A stretch of 64,000 nt of DNA, from contig JAAALK010000288.1 in NCBI GenBank assembly GCA_019279435.1, forward strand, positions 53,557,624-53,621,623, in the 5' to 3' direction. Within the stretch, counting starts at the first letter, position 1. Each line of letters opens with the position of its first letter. A program made the position numbers and the translations under genes. This DNA is from Zizania palustris. Its lineage: Eukaryota; Streptophyta; Magnoliopsida; Poales; Poaceae. The notes beneath the pieces were generated by a model. It was not told the origin of the DNA and searched no databases. It saw nothing but the letters and a program-made list of their open reading frames with translations. Below, piece after piece: positions 11,812 through 23,416 of the stretch.

Positions 11812-12885
11812 TATTGGGCTGCCTATAAATAGGGCTCCAATCCCTAGGGTTAGGGTGAACTCATTTGAATAGAAAAATAAGAGTTCCAGGAATTTCTCCA
11901 ATTTCTTCATAGTCGCCGACGTGTTCCATTTTTCCTTGGAAGCTTTGCATCACCACTATAGCGATGGAGTTTTCCATGTGGAGCACAGAAGCTTCGTGTG
12001 CTTGACTCAGCTGCCGTGCGACACTTGTCTAAGCGGCGTCGCATAGCTCTTTGGCGCGTGGCTCAAGAGCGGACAACCCCTAATTCGGGTGCTCAGCCTC
12101 CGGTTTTCTCTCGGCCGGACTCACACGGAAGGCATGTGGCATCATTTTCTCTGGAGTCCATGGCGTGTTGCGGCATTGGCTGCCGTGCAAGGTCGATGAG
12201 ATGATGCCTCTGCTTGGATAGGCGTGCGGCGCACAGTAGGCAGTGTTGTGAGTCGATGCGCAGCACCTGACACATGGACTCAGTTCCCTGCAGCAGCTCG
12301 TGGTCTTTAGTGAAAGGAGATGTCGCAGCAGCAGCACAGTGCGGCTGCATGTATCGGCGAGCGCATGCACGCAGTGCGTTCGGCGGAACGCATGAACAGG
12401 AGACAAAGTGTTGCACAATAATTACTTTTCTCGATTTCCGTGCACTACTTTATTTCTGAATATTCTGAAATAGATGGATTATCTCATAGCACATTTAATT
12501 GACTGCATCTAGTTGTTTTTAAATGCTTCAAATATTGTTCTTGATTTTTTCCATGAACTGCTTGTGATTTGGCATTGTCTGAGCATATATTTAATCATCT
12601 GCACTTATTTTATTTGATTAAATGCCTGAGTATTGTTGATGAGTTGATTTGTGTTGTTTGAAATGTCTGTGAGTTAAATGATCTTTTAATATGCCTTTAA
12701 GCACTGTGGTGGTGTCTCTTCGATTAGGACACCAGTCATTTTTAGGCTAGATTATTTTAGTATTTGTGATTTGTTCGGATGTTTATCTGTTGAGGTGCGT
12801 TGGGTGTTGGGAGAAGGCCATTGATTCATAAAAATTTTTAAGGCGCCCATTCACCCTCGCTCTGGTCACTATTGTCGGTCCTACA
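11812..12885 (+). repeat. Element K 3' LTR, 5'-truncated
   Basis: It contains a TATA box (GCCTATAAATAGGG at about 11820-11833) and ends TCGGTCCTACA at 12885. That is the same terminal sequence as the J LTRs and the LTRs at 62304 and 63510. A short hairpin, GGTGTC/GACACC (12711-12716 with 12728-12733), is shared with the LTR at 62304. The GC-rich stretch at 12000-12400 is LTR, not a gene. Confidence 0.8.
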
Positions 12886-13448
12886 GAAGCCCATTGCATC
12901 GGTGGCCCAACTTATGATGTACTTCGAAGAGTATGCCCGATCAGAAGAAGTATAGCTCAGGAGGTCCGCTTTGTTCCCCCTAAATCCGTCTAGGATGTGA
13001 AGCCTATGGAGCCGAAAGCAACGAGCCCGGTAATAACTTCCCCCTTCGACAATTGACAATTCGATTCACGAAGTGGAGGGAAGCATGGAGAGAATCAGAG
13101 CCATAATACCAATTCGTGCAAATATATATTGGCCCTGTGAAGTGAGTTTCTCGAGAGGAACTCTAGTGAGGCACTACTTACCGAGCACCCCTCGTGACTT
13201 GCCAGGAGGCAGTGCAGGCTGTCAGACGCATTGAAGGACTTGAAGCCTCCAGCCACCCCTCGGTGGTAAATGCATTGTCACTTTTGAAGGACAAAGACCT
13301 CCAGGACCGCTAGAAGCATGTGGTCCTGCCGATTATCGAAGGAATGGCCCTAAGCAGCATGTCCAAGTGACAGCAAAGGGAGTATGTGCGTGAAGTGGGG
13401 CACATCAGGACTTCGGCATCCGCAACAGCCATGCCCGAATGATCTCAT
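12886..13448 (+). pseudogene. Gypsy gag, C-terminal remnant (element E)
   Basis: The first codons read PIASVAQLM and YFEEYARSEE, which match the end of the element C gag (SSIAQLMDYFEEYARSEE). Stops follow (for example the TAG of EEV-stop near 12954). The zinc-knuckle linker is too decayed to follow, but its end resembles SSMSK and the protease leader of element C. It is continuous with the protease that follows. Confidence 0.6.
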
Positions 13449-13799
13449 GTGCCCATATCCTTCTCGGTTGATGATGCCGACAGAATTAAATTCCCTCATG
13501 CTGATCCCCTCATCATTGTGGCTGATATAGCGGGCACAGAAGTGCGAAGAGTGTTGGTAGACGGTGGGAGCTCCGCTGACATTATTTTTGTCCAAGTCTT
13601 CGACCAGCTCTGCATTCCTCATTGGCACATGCTCCCGGCGGCCCGTCCATTACAAGGCTTTGTAGGCCCCCCTCTCGATGCCCTCGGCTAGATAGGCCTC
13701 GAGGTCTCTTTTGGAGATGGCCATCTCGCGAGGTCTGAGGAGGTCATCTTCGACGTCGTCGATGCCCCATATGCCTACAACGCCATCTTCGGGAGGGGT
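13449..13799 (+). pseudogene. Retroviral-type aspartic protease (element E)
   Basis: The frame contains VRRVLVDGGSSADIIF, the active-site segment of Tat proteases (D-G-G in place of D-T/S-G), about 35 residues after FPHADPLIIVADIAG. A stop at 13690 (ALG-stop) is followed by GLEVSFGDG, so the frame is closed by a point change. It would have cut the gag-pol polyprotein. Confidence 0.75.
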
Positions 13800-15104
13800 A
13801 TGCTAAATCAATTTCGAGTTTTAGCCCACCACAATTACTTGTGCATGAAAATGCCCACCCAAGGCGGGGTACTTACGATCTTCGGTGACCAAGCTACAGC
13901 ACGGAGAGTGGAATATGGCCACATTGCCCCCCTTGACCATCGACAAGTGAACAACGTGCAAGAGCACCCGGAGAGTGCTCCGTTGTCTTGGGACCCTATG
14001 AAGGGCCCGACCTTGAAGCAAACTCCCAAAGGCGGCGTCATCATGAAGATCATTGTGAAGGCAGGCAAGAATACACCATTCAGTTTGGCAAGGGGCTACC
14101 TCCCGATGTCGCCGCTTACCTAGAAGAAGTGGTTAAAGAAAATCTGGATGTCTTTGCCTGGTCTGACGAGGATATCCCTGAAGTCGACCGAGGCATTATT
14201 GAGCACTACCTGCTTGTTAATCCCAAGGCTAGAGTTGTCCATCAGAGGCTCTAGGAATTATCAGTTGAAAGAGCCGACCTCACAAAGGCGGAGGTAGAAA
14301 CATTGCTTCGAGCTGGCATCATTAGGGAAGTGGGTCGCACGGAGTGGTTATCCAATCTAGTTTTCGTCAAGAAAAAGAGCTACGGCAAGTGGTGCATGTG
14401 TATTGATTTTACTTTGTTAAATAAAGCATGCCCCAATGACCCCTACCCAATGCCTCGAATCGATCATCTCATAGACTCAACAGTCGGCTCTAAGCTCCTA
14501 AGTTTCCTTGATGCATACTCCAGATATCGTCAGATATGGTTAAAACACGAAGATGAAGCTAAGACAAGTTTTGTGACTCCTTTCGGTGTCTTATGTTATG
14601 TATGGATTCCCTTCAGTCTTAGAAATGTTGGGGCTACCTTTTCAAGGTTAATTGCTAAGGCTCTAGGTCACCAAATTAGTCGCAATGTTGAGGCCTATAT
14701 GGATGATATTGTAATAGAGAGTGCTTATAAGCACCGGCATAGCCTAGACATAGCAGAAACTTTCGAGAGCCTTCGAGCATGTGGAGTTCGCCTCAACCTT
14801 GAAAAATTTGTCTTTAGAGCACAGGCCATGAAATTGATAGCGTACATAGTTTCTAGCCAAGGCATCGAAGCCAGCCCTATGCAGATAAGTGCATTGCAAA
14901 GAATGGCCCCCTAGAGAACTAAAGCAAGTCCAGAAGCTCACTGGACACCTTATTTCTCTCAGCAGGTTCCTCGCTAGTTCCACAGAATGAAGTCTTCCCA
15001 TTTTTAATGCTTTGAAAGGTTCAGAGGACTTCGCTTGGACTCCAGAATGCCAGAAATGCTTCGAAAAGATCAAAGACTTCCTCAGCAACCTAGCAACCCT
15101 CATA
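13800..15104 (+). pseudogene. Gypsy reverse transcriptase, N-terminal part (element E)
   Basis: 13800-14254 is the protease-RT linker (KENLDVFAWSDEDIPEVDRG). RT proper follows with TEWLSNLVFVKKK, CIDFTLLNKACPNDPYPMPR and FLDAYSRYRQIWL. The catalytic YMDD is intact at 14696-14707. Stops occur at 14252 and 14914. The C-terminal part continues on the far side of the CACTA insertion: the sequence before 15104 (NLATLI) joins 20123 (VPLTDETLLLYLAAT). Confidence 0.85.
15102..15104. other. Target site duplication ATA, left copy (CACTA)
   Basis: ATA lies directly before CACTA and again directly after TAGTG at 20120-20122. Three-base duplications are the mark of CACTA (En/Spm) transposases. Removing the element restores the RNase H reading of element E. 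Confidence 0.9.
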
Positions 15105-15149
15105 CACTATACCACAACACAGAATTCCCTACCAACGTCTGTTGGGAAA

Positions 15150-15335
15150 AGTTAACATATACCGACCGACAGTTAGTCAGTAAAACTAGCGACAAATTGT
15201 TGGTCGGTAATAATTACATATCATATCAGACTGTTGGTCGGTAAAGCTAATATTTTTATTGTCTAACAGCTGGTCGGCAATAGTGTTTTTACTGATGAAC
15301 CGTCGGTCGGTAAATGTCGTCCGTCGGTAATGGAC
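15150..15335 (+). repeat. Left subterminal repeats of the CACTA element
   Basis: At least five degenerate copies of TTGGTCGGTAA occur, for example near 15198, 15231, 15270, 15303 and 15320. In En/Spm such motifs bind the TNPA protein and bring the ends together. Confidence 0.8.
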
Positions 15336-15541
15336 TTAATTAGCGTGCGGCCCAAAATTATTTCTCCCCGCGCGCGTGCAAACCTAGCCTTCGGCCGCAG
15401 CTTCTGTCTTGCTTCCGCGCCGCCCGTCCCGCGCTTCCGCGCCGGCATCCCGCTTCCGCACCCGTGCCGCCATCCCCTTCCACGCCGGCACCGTCGTCCG
15501 CTTCCGCGCCCGCGCCGCCGTCCTACTTCCGCGCCCGCGCC

Positions 15542-18500
15542 ATGGAGGAACCCGCGCAGGTCAGGCCCGCGGGCGACATGGACCTCCCGAACGACGCCGC
15601 GGCGGAGGTGGTGGCGCCGGTGGTGGAGGTGCAGGAGGAGGAGGAACCGCCGCGATCGGCGACGGCGAAGCTGGAGGAAGCGAAGGCGGCGCTCGAGGCC
15701 GAGGGGTCCCGCCCGTTCACCATGCGGGAGCTCCTGGGGGAGCTCAAGGAGGACGGCGAGGTCACGGCCGGGAGCGGCGGCAGCGTGAGATCGTCGTTTG
15801 GGGAGAGGAACAGGATGGGATCCGTGGTTGCCGAGGGTTCCTCATACAGGTCCGTGGAGATGCAAATATTTGAGGCGGCTCTCGCCATTTAGATCTCATT
15901 CCATGTACCGTAACAATGCGATTTAGTGTTGCGTTGGGTTTTTAGCTATAAAGGACAAGATTCATGTTTGTTCTATGTCACCTACGTGGATTGTTTTGCT
16001 GCTGCTGCGTTTTATTTGTCAACTGTTGCCTTAGATATTATTCCACCAGCATAATTTGGTACACCTCATTAACGGGAATTGCATCGCTGTCATAATTGCT
16101 GCATTATAATGGTTAACTCATTATCTGCTACCGAAATCTTTCTTTGCTGACAATTGCTTGCCAAGAATCAGTTGCCATGCTTGAAAAAAGCATAATTAAT
16201 GTCCCTGCAAATCAAGCAGACCTCTCACCTAGTCATAGTAACTGCCAGGATGGATGTACTGTTATCTGCACTTTGTATGAAAGCTACTTATGTGTATGAA
16301 AGCTGCTTTCATATCAGTACATTGCCTTTTGATTTCACTTTTAATTCTTAATCATCATGGATAAATATTGTGTTATCTGCACTGTATAGTGCACGTCGAT
16401 CCCGTTATCCACACATATTGATGCCAAGAGTCTCAAATTCATTTCAGCCAAGAGAGTATGCAGCAGTTTTTATCACATCATGATGTAGCAATGGACTTAA
16501 TAAATAGTGTCACTGGAGTTGATGATGAAGGCCGTTCTCGCCAAAGGATTCTTTCTTTTGCTGCCAGAAGGTGTTGTTATCTTTCCTGAATATATTTTCT
16601 TTTCATCTTTTGGGATATCTTATGCTTTAAATGGACTTCATCTGTATTTACTATTACTGTCAAGTCTTATAATATATATCATACAGATACATCAGTGCAA
16701 TAGAAAGAAATCACGATGACCCTGATGCATATTATAATTGGGCCCTAGTCCTCCAGGTACATCTACATTCTTCCTTAAGTTATGTGATGTACCAGTTATT
16801 GTGTTGTACTGTTAACACTTGACTGTGACAAATGGATAATTGATAACATGCTGTTCAATCATGCATATTAAATTGACTTCACAAGGCTAATTTAGCTATA
16901 AGATGATCCAATATCTTATTATTTCAAAGTATTATCTCAGGAGAGTGCAGATTAATGTGGATCCAAATTCTAGTTCCTCCAAAGATGCATTGCTTGAGGA
17001 GGCCTGCAAAAAGTATGCTGAAGCTACCCGCCTCTGCCCAACTCTTTATGATGTAAGTTTTTTCATTTCATACATTGGTTTGATCTGAAGAATTTTAATT
17101 GATAGATTTTTTTCTGAGTTAACCTTGTCTAAGAAAAGATGACATTGCCATTATTTACCAATAGTCTATCAAAGCCATTTAGATCATCTTACAGCATGAA
17201 ATCTTGTGGTTCTGGTCACTAAGTGATCGCTATTGATCACTTGTTATTGTCTTAGATACCCACATTAAACTATTGATGATCACTTCAAGCATTCATTTTC
17301 CTTTTAGGCATATTATAATTGGGCTATTGCCATTGCTGATCGGGCTAAAATGCGAGGTCGTACCAAAGAAGCTGAAGAACTCTGGAAGCAGGTTTACTTA
17401 CAAGTCACATATATATTTACGCTTTTCTAATTTTAAATGTCAAACTTCTTACACTAGTATATATTATTATTTTCTTTTGTCAGTATAATGCTTATTCACT
17501 TAGTGAAGTTCCACCAATTACATTATTCAAATGATCAAAACTTGTACAATTTCTTTTGTGTTATTAGATCTACATTCTAGATGATAATATTTCTTAGTTT
17601 TTATAATTAGTTGGTTTCTTCCTTCATATATCTTGATGGGAATGTAAGGGGTCACAACTTGATCAGGCTCTTAATAATTGGGGTCTTGGATTACAGGTAC
17701 ACTACCTTTGACATTTTGTTATCTTAGCCTTTTTGATCTGGGATATTTCTTACCTCTTTGTTTCTTGAGCTATACCTGCTATTCTTCTTTTTATTATTAA
17801 GAGTACGAATGTGTAATGCAGGAACTTATTGTAATTGTTCCAGCTCGTGAGAAACAAACCATCATAAAAGCAGCTATAAGTAAGGTAGAGACAATTTCTT
17901 ACTGTCTGGGAATCATTTCTGATAATTGCATCTGCTATAAAACATTGATTCTTTGACACCCACTTCTACTGTCTTGCCAGTTTCGTGCTGCAATTCAATT
18001 GCAATTTGATTTCCATCGGGCAATATACAACCTTGGAACTGTCTTGGTGTGTTTGCTGCTTCCATAACTCACTCAACATGATATATTATGTTGTCTGTAT
18101 ATACATTGTTTTAATGTAGTTGAGGTGATTGGTTCAGCTTGAATACATTGACTGGTTATTATGATAATAACAATGATGTCTTTTTTGTCTTTTGAATGCC
18201 ACAGTATGGTTTAGCTGAGGATACCATGAGATATGGGAGGCCAAATGTCTCTCCAAATGAGCTTTACAGTCAGTCTGCTATATATATATGTTGCAGCTGC
18301 CCATGCACTGAAGCCAAATTACTCAGTATCTGTTTTTGTCTATTGTCTCTTTTCTCTAATACATGCATGAGGCTTTTCCATTAAAACTTCGTAGCTGATG
18401 TTTAATCTTTTTTTGTCCAATGCAGGTTTATCGTAGTGCATTGCGATTAGTCCGCTTAATGGTAGGGCCCTTGTTTTATTTCATGACAAACTCTTGTATT

Positions 18501-18862
18501 TTTGTTTTTCTTTCTGTTGTTACCCAGTGTAGTTAAAAGTTGATGTGGCTGTGATATGTTTATTTCTTAATTTTTGTTATCTCACAATTTATTTAACTGT
18601 TTTTGTTAAGCCGTTTTCATGAGAAATAAATATGCTAAGAGATTTAGGGCTTTGAACCTTGTTAAATTTTGTTCTCTTTGGATAATGCTCTGTGGGATAT
18701 GCACATCTTTATGTCAGTAGATGACCTATTATCTTTTTTTTTAAAAAAAAAGAGAAGTAACCTTGTTCTTGTTATCATTCTACATCATGCAGCTGCCTTT
18801 GCCATATCTCAAAGTGGGATATTTGACTGCTCCTCCACAAAATAATGCCATTGCACCACATG
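15542..18862 (+). pseudogene. Captured TPR-repeat protein gene, 11 exon-like segments with introns
   Basis: Exon 1 (15542 to about 15850) starts MEEPAQVRPAGDMDLPND and is GC-rich, as in grass genes. Later exons with GT-AG borders are about 16446-16570 (QQFLSHHDVAMDLINSV), 16687-16756 (AIERNHDDPDAYYNWALVLQ), 16941-17052, 17308-17391 (AYYNWAIAIADRAKMRG), 17650-17696 (partial), 17822-17884, 17981-18046 (FRAAIQLQFDFHRAIYNLG), 18205-18325, 18426-18461 and 18793-18862 (LPLPYLKVGYLTAPP). The repeated A-YYNWA pattern is tetratricopeptide-like. An extra T near 16953, a 4-base insertion near 18283 and a shortened sixth exon break the frame. I recognise a conserved plant TPR protein but not a named one. 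It has no function of its own here. Confidence 0.8.
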
Positions 18863-19680
18863 GTACAAGATTGAAAATAGAAATTCAGATAGTTGAAAAC
18901 TGAACACATCAACTAGCTGTTATCAGATATTCAAAGATAACACAAATGTCCATCTGTTCTCAACAGCAGCAAATAAATATGGTTCATATAATGTAATCTG
19001 TCAATCATATGATTTCAGAAAACAACTTGACTGTAGCTCATCTAGCAGATTTGTATCAGCATAATAGTATAGCAAACAAACCTGAAGAAATTCAGTTCAG
19101 ATAGTCAATGGTTCACAGCAGTAATGAGCAACTTTGTCATGGCAGAAATCAGAGAAATCTAGATGTTGAAAAGGAACTTTGTCAATGGGCTCACTGTGTG
19201 TTGATGCATGCCACTAAGCTCGTGATATAGTGTAATTGATTGGTGTTAGTGCTAATTATGATTTATTTTAACTAACTATGATTTATAATAGATTTGTAAT
19301 AAATATATTGACATGGTTTATCTGATTGACATGTTTTGTAGGAAGGAAAAAGGCAAGGTACCATTTTGGGGGCGAATGGATTAGTAGCTTTTTTGATTAA
19401 TGTATGTCGTGGTAGACGACCTTCTAGCCATTGTTTGGGATCATCAAGGCCGAGTATTTTGTGAACTTGTTATGGATGATTATGACTTTCACACTAAGTG
19501 GTGGATGAACTTGTATTTTTTAGTAATCAATACAATGAAAAGATCGTGTATGGTTGACTATCAATTCTTTGTTTAATTATGGTCAGTTCCAAACATATAA
19601 ATATATATTTGATTTCTATAGAATGTTCACTTATGTTTTGAGAGATGATTGGTTTGCAATAGGCTATGAGAGTATAGTCA
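18863..19680. other. CACTA interior of unknown origin
   Basis: About 800 bp of AT-rich sequence between the last captured exon and the right repeat array. It has no supported ORF. It could be intron or 3' flank of the captured gene, or remains of the original transposon (19340-19550). Confidence 0.5.
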
Positions 19681-20060
19681 AGTGTTGGTCAGTAAAATTT
19701 CACACTGTCAAACTGTTGGTCGGGAAAAATTTATTATTTAGCCGTAGAAAGTTGGTCGGTAATAGTCCATCGTCTAACTGTTGGTCGGTAAAAGTTCTAA
19801 GCTTTGCCTACGGACAGTCGGTCGGTAAAAGATTTTGAGCTGTGCCTACTGACAGTCGGTCGGTAAAAGTATAGTGTCCAACCGTCGGTCGGGAAAGAAA
19901 TGTCAGTCGGGAAAAAATTTGTTGGTCGGTAAAAGTTTTTAGTCCCCGACCAACAGTTGGTCGGCAAAAAAAACGTTGGTCGGGAAAGAGCTTTGCCTAC
20001 CGAACTTTCAGTGACCGACAAGGTTGGTCGGGAAAACTCTTTCCCGACCAACATTCGGTC
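19680..20060 (+). repeat. Right subterminal repeats of the CACTA element
   Basis: About twelve copies of TTGGTCGG(T/G)AAA in direct order, with inverted copies (CCCGACCAAC) close to the end near 19947 and 20043. The array is denser than the left one. Confidence 0.85.
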
Positions 20061-20119
20061 ACTAAAAGTGGTTTTCCCTACCAACTTATCTGTAGGGAAT
20101 TCTATGTTGTGGTCTAGTG

Positions 20120-20122
20120 ATA
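20120..20122. other. Target site duplication ATA, right copy (CACTA)
   Basis: Directly after TAGTG at 20115-20119. It pairs with 15102-15104. Confidence 0.9.
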
Positions 20123-22125
20123 GTGCCCCTCACCGATGAGACCTTGCTTTTATACCTTGCAGCTACCATCTCTGTAGTTAGGGCATACTCATTCGAGAGG
20201 TGGACATCGACGGGAAGCTAGTGAAAAATCAAGTGTATTTTGTTTCGGAGGCTTTATCCAGAGCCAAGACAAGATACTCTAGCTTGAAAAGTTCGCTTAT
20301 GCGCTGGTAATGGGCTTGAGGAAGCTACGACATTATTTCTTGGCACATAATGTAATCAACCCAACTTCATACCCCCTTGGAGATATGCTCCGCAGCAACA
20401 ATTCCGCTGAAAGAATAGGGAAGTGGGCCATCGAGTTTGCACCCTTCAGCATTTCATTCGCGGCACAAACAACCATTAAATCGTAGGTGGTTGCTGACTT
20501 TGTAGCAGAGTTGATCCCATCTGCTGCATGGACTACAGAGGAACCAAGCGAAAGGGTCTGGACCATTTACTCCGATGGCGCGCTTCAGGCATCCGGAGCT
20601 GGTGCTGGAGGCGTTATAATCTCACCCTAGGGACAAAAAGCAATGTACTCCCCAAAGCCCAACTTTAAAGCCACCAACAATGTAGCTAAGTACGAAGGAG
20701 TACTACTCGGACTTCGCAAAGCATGAGCACTTGGCGCTGCTCGAGTCATCATCAAGATAGATTCTCAAATTGTTACGGGCCATATAGATAAAAGTTTCCA
20801 AGCTCGACACCCTCACCTTGCAGCATACCTAGATGAAATTTGCAAGTCCGAAGAGGGTTTTAAAGGGATTTCTATTAGATGTATTCTGAGGGCTGACAAC
20901 TAGCAGGCTGATGTCTTAGCTAAGGCTATGGTCAGAGGTCTGGACGTCACAGCAGGGGCTTTCTTCGAATAACTATCTGTCCCTTCGGTGCATCTGCTTC
21001 CTCCCGCAGATGTACTCTGTATACCGAGCAATGATTGGCGTAGTCCGATCATGAACATGTTGCAATACGAAGCCATTTTGCCTAAAGGTCCAGAACTATC
21101 AAGACCGTAGTCTGATGCATCACATTATCAATGGCATTTTGTACAAATCCGGAGTGTGTTCGCCACTCTTGAGATGCATCACGTAGTCTGAAGGTTTATG
21201 CGGGAGCCACCTAGCACCTCGAGCCCAAATAGGTAAAACACTTCACCAGGGGCTATATTTGCCCACTATTATGGTCGGTGCTAAGACCTTGGTGCGCACC
21301 TGTCAAGGGTGTCAGTGGATGGGACGGAGGAACCATCGCCCACCTAATTGGCCCTTTCCCAAAGGCAAAGAGGAGCCTTAAGTTTGCAGTAGTGGCAATT
21401 GAATACTTCTCAAAATGGGTCGAAGCCGAACCCCTTACGGATATCACCTCGAATAATGTACAAAACTTCTTCTAGCAGAATATCATATGTAGATTCGGAG
21501 TGCGAAGGCAGCTAATAATTGATAATGGCACTCAGTTTGATGTCGAGCCCTTCAAGGAATTTTGCATAGGCCTTGGCATTGAGATGTTTTTCGCAGTTGC
21601 TCGACATCCCCAATCCAATGAAGCGGTTGAACGTGCAAACGGAATAATTCTCTCTGTCCTAAATTGTCGCATAGTAGGATTGCCAAAGGGTCTATGGACC
21701 GAAGAGTTGCCAAAAAATTTGTGGTCCATCAGGACGACCCAAGCGAGGTCTACCGGAATCACACTATTTTGGCTTCTATTCAGAGATGAAGCCATGACAT
21801 CAATGGAACTAAAAGGTGGCTCATTGCACTACACGGAGCCACAAGATGAAGATGAAAGACGTGCCTCGCTCGATTTGTCAGAAGAAATAAGACTTCAAGT
21901 TGTAGCCAATTTGATGAAGTATCAATATCAAATGAAGGCTAGGTACGACCCAAAGGTACAATTAAAACAGCTAAGCCTGGGTCACCTAGTGCGACGAAGC
22001 GTGGTCACCCCAGGGAAATTGGGAAATAAATGGGAAGGTCCATATATTATACTCCATTCGGGGAGCCCAGGCTCGTTCAAACTAGCTACTTTAGAAGGAG
22101 AAGAGTTGAAACATGCTTAGCATGA
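20123..22125 (+). pseudogene. Gypsy RNase H, archaeal-type RNase H and integrase (element E, second half)
   Basis: 20123-20530 is the RT-linked RNase H (GLRKLRHYFLAHNV, SYPLGDMLRSNN). 20560-20930 is the archaeal-type RNase H (TIYSDGALQASGAG, IKIDSQIVTGH, QADVLAKA), with stops near 20630, 20725 and 20902. 21090-21330 is a frameshifted integrase zinc region. The integrase core follows with LIGPFPKAK, where the usual aspartate before L is lost, then LIIDNGTQF and the glutamate in VERANGII near 21630. The end matches element C through LEGEELKHA. The copy is inactive through several stops. Confidence 0.85.
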
Positions 22126-22171
22126 GGAGCACTTTAAGCACAACGTCGCCTAATGCTTCGTTGTAATACAT

Positions 22172-23401
22172 TGTTACACTCCCTCGAAATGATAAACAAT
22201 ATGGGTCGAATTATGCACGCTCCGTTGACACGAAAATGCGGTAAACACACGGATGCCGATCTGATGATCCAAAAGCGTGTGGATACTTATGAGTAAACCT
22301 CGAAGCGTAAAACAATGCCGACATCGTGTTCCGACAATCCTTAAATAGTAGTAAGGAAATAACGGAGTCGCTAGACAATCAAACAAGTATTTAGAAATAA
22401 TGTTCAATTAACCGAAGTGTTGGAAAAGTAATTAAATTAAACCGGCCAAGCAGCCGATTTAAACCTGATAGAACAAGATTGGTTAGACCATCGAGTGCTG
22501 GCACGGCCCGGTAATACCGAACGCCCATCGTCGGTCAGATCGAACAGGCTAACAACAGCTAATTCACACTTGCCGACAACTGGATGATGGATCCGGCACA
22601 CGCCGATCAGACCGACCAAGCAATATCGGTCATACCAAAGTGATGGGGAGTTTTCGCCTTGCGTTGCCGGCATGCTTGATGATGAATCCAGCACACCCCG
22701 GTCAGACCGACCAGGCAACATCGGTCAGACCGACAATGCCAGATCAGAATGCCCGATGTCTACGGCGACCATCTTGCCATGTATAACTTGCAACCAAAGT
22801 TCTTGGCGAAGAAGATGAGGTGGAAACATTGCAAGAACTCCAAAAAACTAGAGGCAATTCAGCCAAGAGATCGAATTACCGATAAAAACCGATAAAACGA
22901 TATAAATCCGTTACGTGGATAAAACAGACGATTCACGAGCGAACCGAAGGGACTTACCATGATTATGACACGGCGGATGGAGGGCTTACAATGAAAACCC
23001 ACGAAGATGGACGTGCAGAATTGAATCTAAGGCAAGAAAGTGAATTGAAAAGTAAAGGTATTATTCAAAGAGATAATAGATTGGATCTATTAGGGTTTTT
23101 GGGGCTCCTTGAATCGGCCTTGGCTCTATTTATAGATGTTCGACATGATGTCCTGAGCTTTTAATTTGATTTGGACACAGGTCCAAGTCATTCAAAATCA
23201 ATTAGGGATAAAAATACCGAAGAATCATCTAATTGGACTCGGACATAGATTGGGCCAGTCTAACCGAAGTGGGCCGGTCAGGCCGGCAGTACATGGCCGG
23301 TCAGAGTGGCATGTGCCAAGACTTAGCATATTTTTGCCTAAACTACCAAAAATTGATATTTTGACAACTTTAACCACTAATGCCATTTTTTGCTATCAAC
23401 A
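22172..23401 (-). repeat. LTR of a second Ty3/gypsy family (element F, 3' LTR)
   Basis: The plus strand starts TGTTACACTCCC and ends TTTGCTATCAACA, a 1,230-bp TG...CA unit. A minus-strand TATA box (plus CTCTATTTATAG) lies near 23127. It is followed by CATGCCCCCC, the polypurine tract on the other strand. Its left end abuts the end of element E pol, so F inserted into the E 3' region. Confidence 0.8.
22584..22731. repeat. Direct duplication with CGGTCAGACCGAC motifs in the F LTR
   Basis: A 55-bp unit beginning TGATGATG(G/A)ATCC occurs at about 22584 and 22677, a period of 93 bp. Each copy contains one or two CAGACCGACCA motifs. More GGTCAG motifs lie at 22533 and 23277-23306. Confidence 0.7.
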
Positions 23402-23416
23402 CATGCCCCCCGTTGT
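23402..23416 (-). other. Polypurine tract of element F
   Basis: On the element strand it reads ACGGGGGGCATG directly before the LTR start TGTTGATAGC. This confirms that the LTR to its left is the 3' LTR. Confidence 0.7.

Larger units (their letters stand above)
8012..12885 (+). mobile_element. Ty1/copia SIRE/Maximus-type element K, 5' part missing
   Basis: This is the plus-strand internal region and 3' LTR of a copia element related to J. It starts within the gag-protease linker, exactly at the end of J, so J most likely inserted into K. The 5' part of K would then lie left of the window. K in turn ends inside gypsy element E, with plausible target sequence GAAGC at 12886-12890. Confidence 0.8.
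15105..20119. mobile_element. Non-autonomous CACTA (En/Spm) DNA transposon with a captured gene
   Basis: The left end is CACTATACCACAACACAGAA and the right end, read inward on the other strand, is CACTAGACCACAACATAGAA. These are imperfect terminal inverted repeats of about 28 bp. Arrays of GGTCGGTAA-type repeats sit inside both ends. No TNPD or TNPA transposase is recognisable in 5,015 bp, so it depends on another element. The interior is mostly a genomic copy of a plant TPR gene. It disrupts the pol of element E. Confidence 0.93.
12886..22171 (+). mobile_element. Tat-lineage Ty3/gypsy element E, interrupted by a CACTA element
   Basis: A plus-strand Ty3/gypsy internal region: gag end, protease, RT, then after the CACTA insertion RNase H, archaeal-type RNase H and integrase. 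The RT-RNase H-integrase order defines Ty3/gypsy. The extra RNase H places it in the Tat lineage. The 5' part is lost at the K boundary and the 3' part ends at the LTR of element F. No LTR of E lies in the window. Confidence 0.85.

Noticed and set aside
12080..12460. ORFs on both strands in the K LTR
   Set aside because: GC-rich LTR U5 sequence; overlapping frames on both strands and no domain.
15330..15890. Arginine-rich alternative frames over the first captured exon
   Set aside because: Products of GC-rich codons; the frame starting MEEPAQV is the one that continues in sense with the later exons.
15542..18862. TPR gene as a working host gene
   Set aside because: It lies between CACTA ends with a target duplication, has frameshifts in two exons and a shortened sixth exon, and lacks a clear 3' end.
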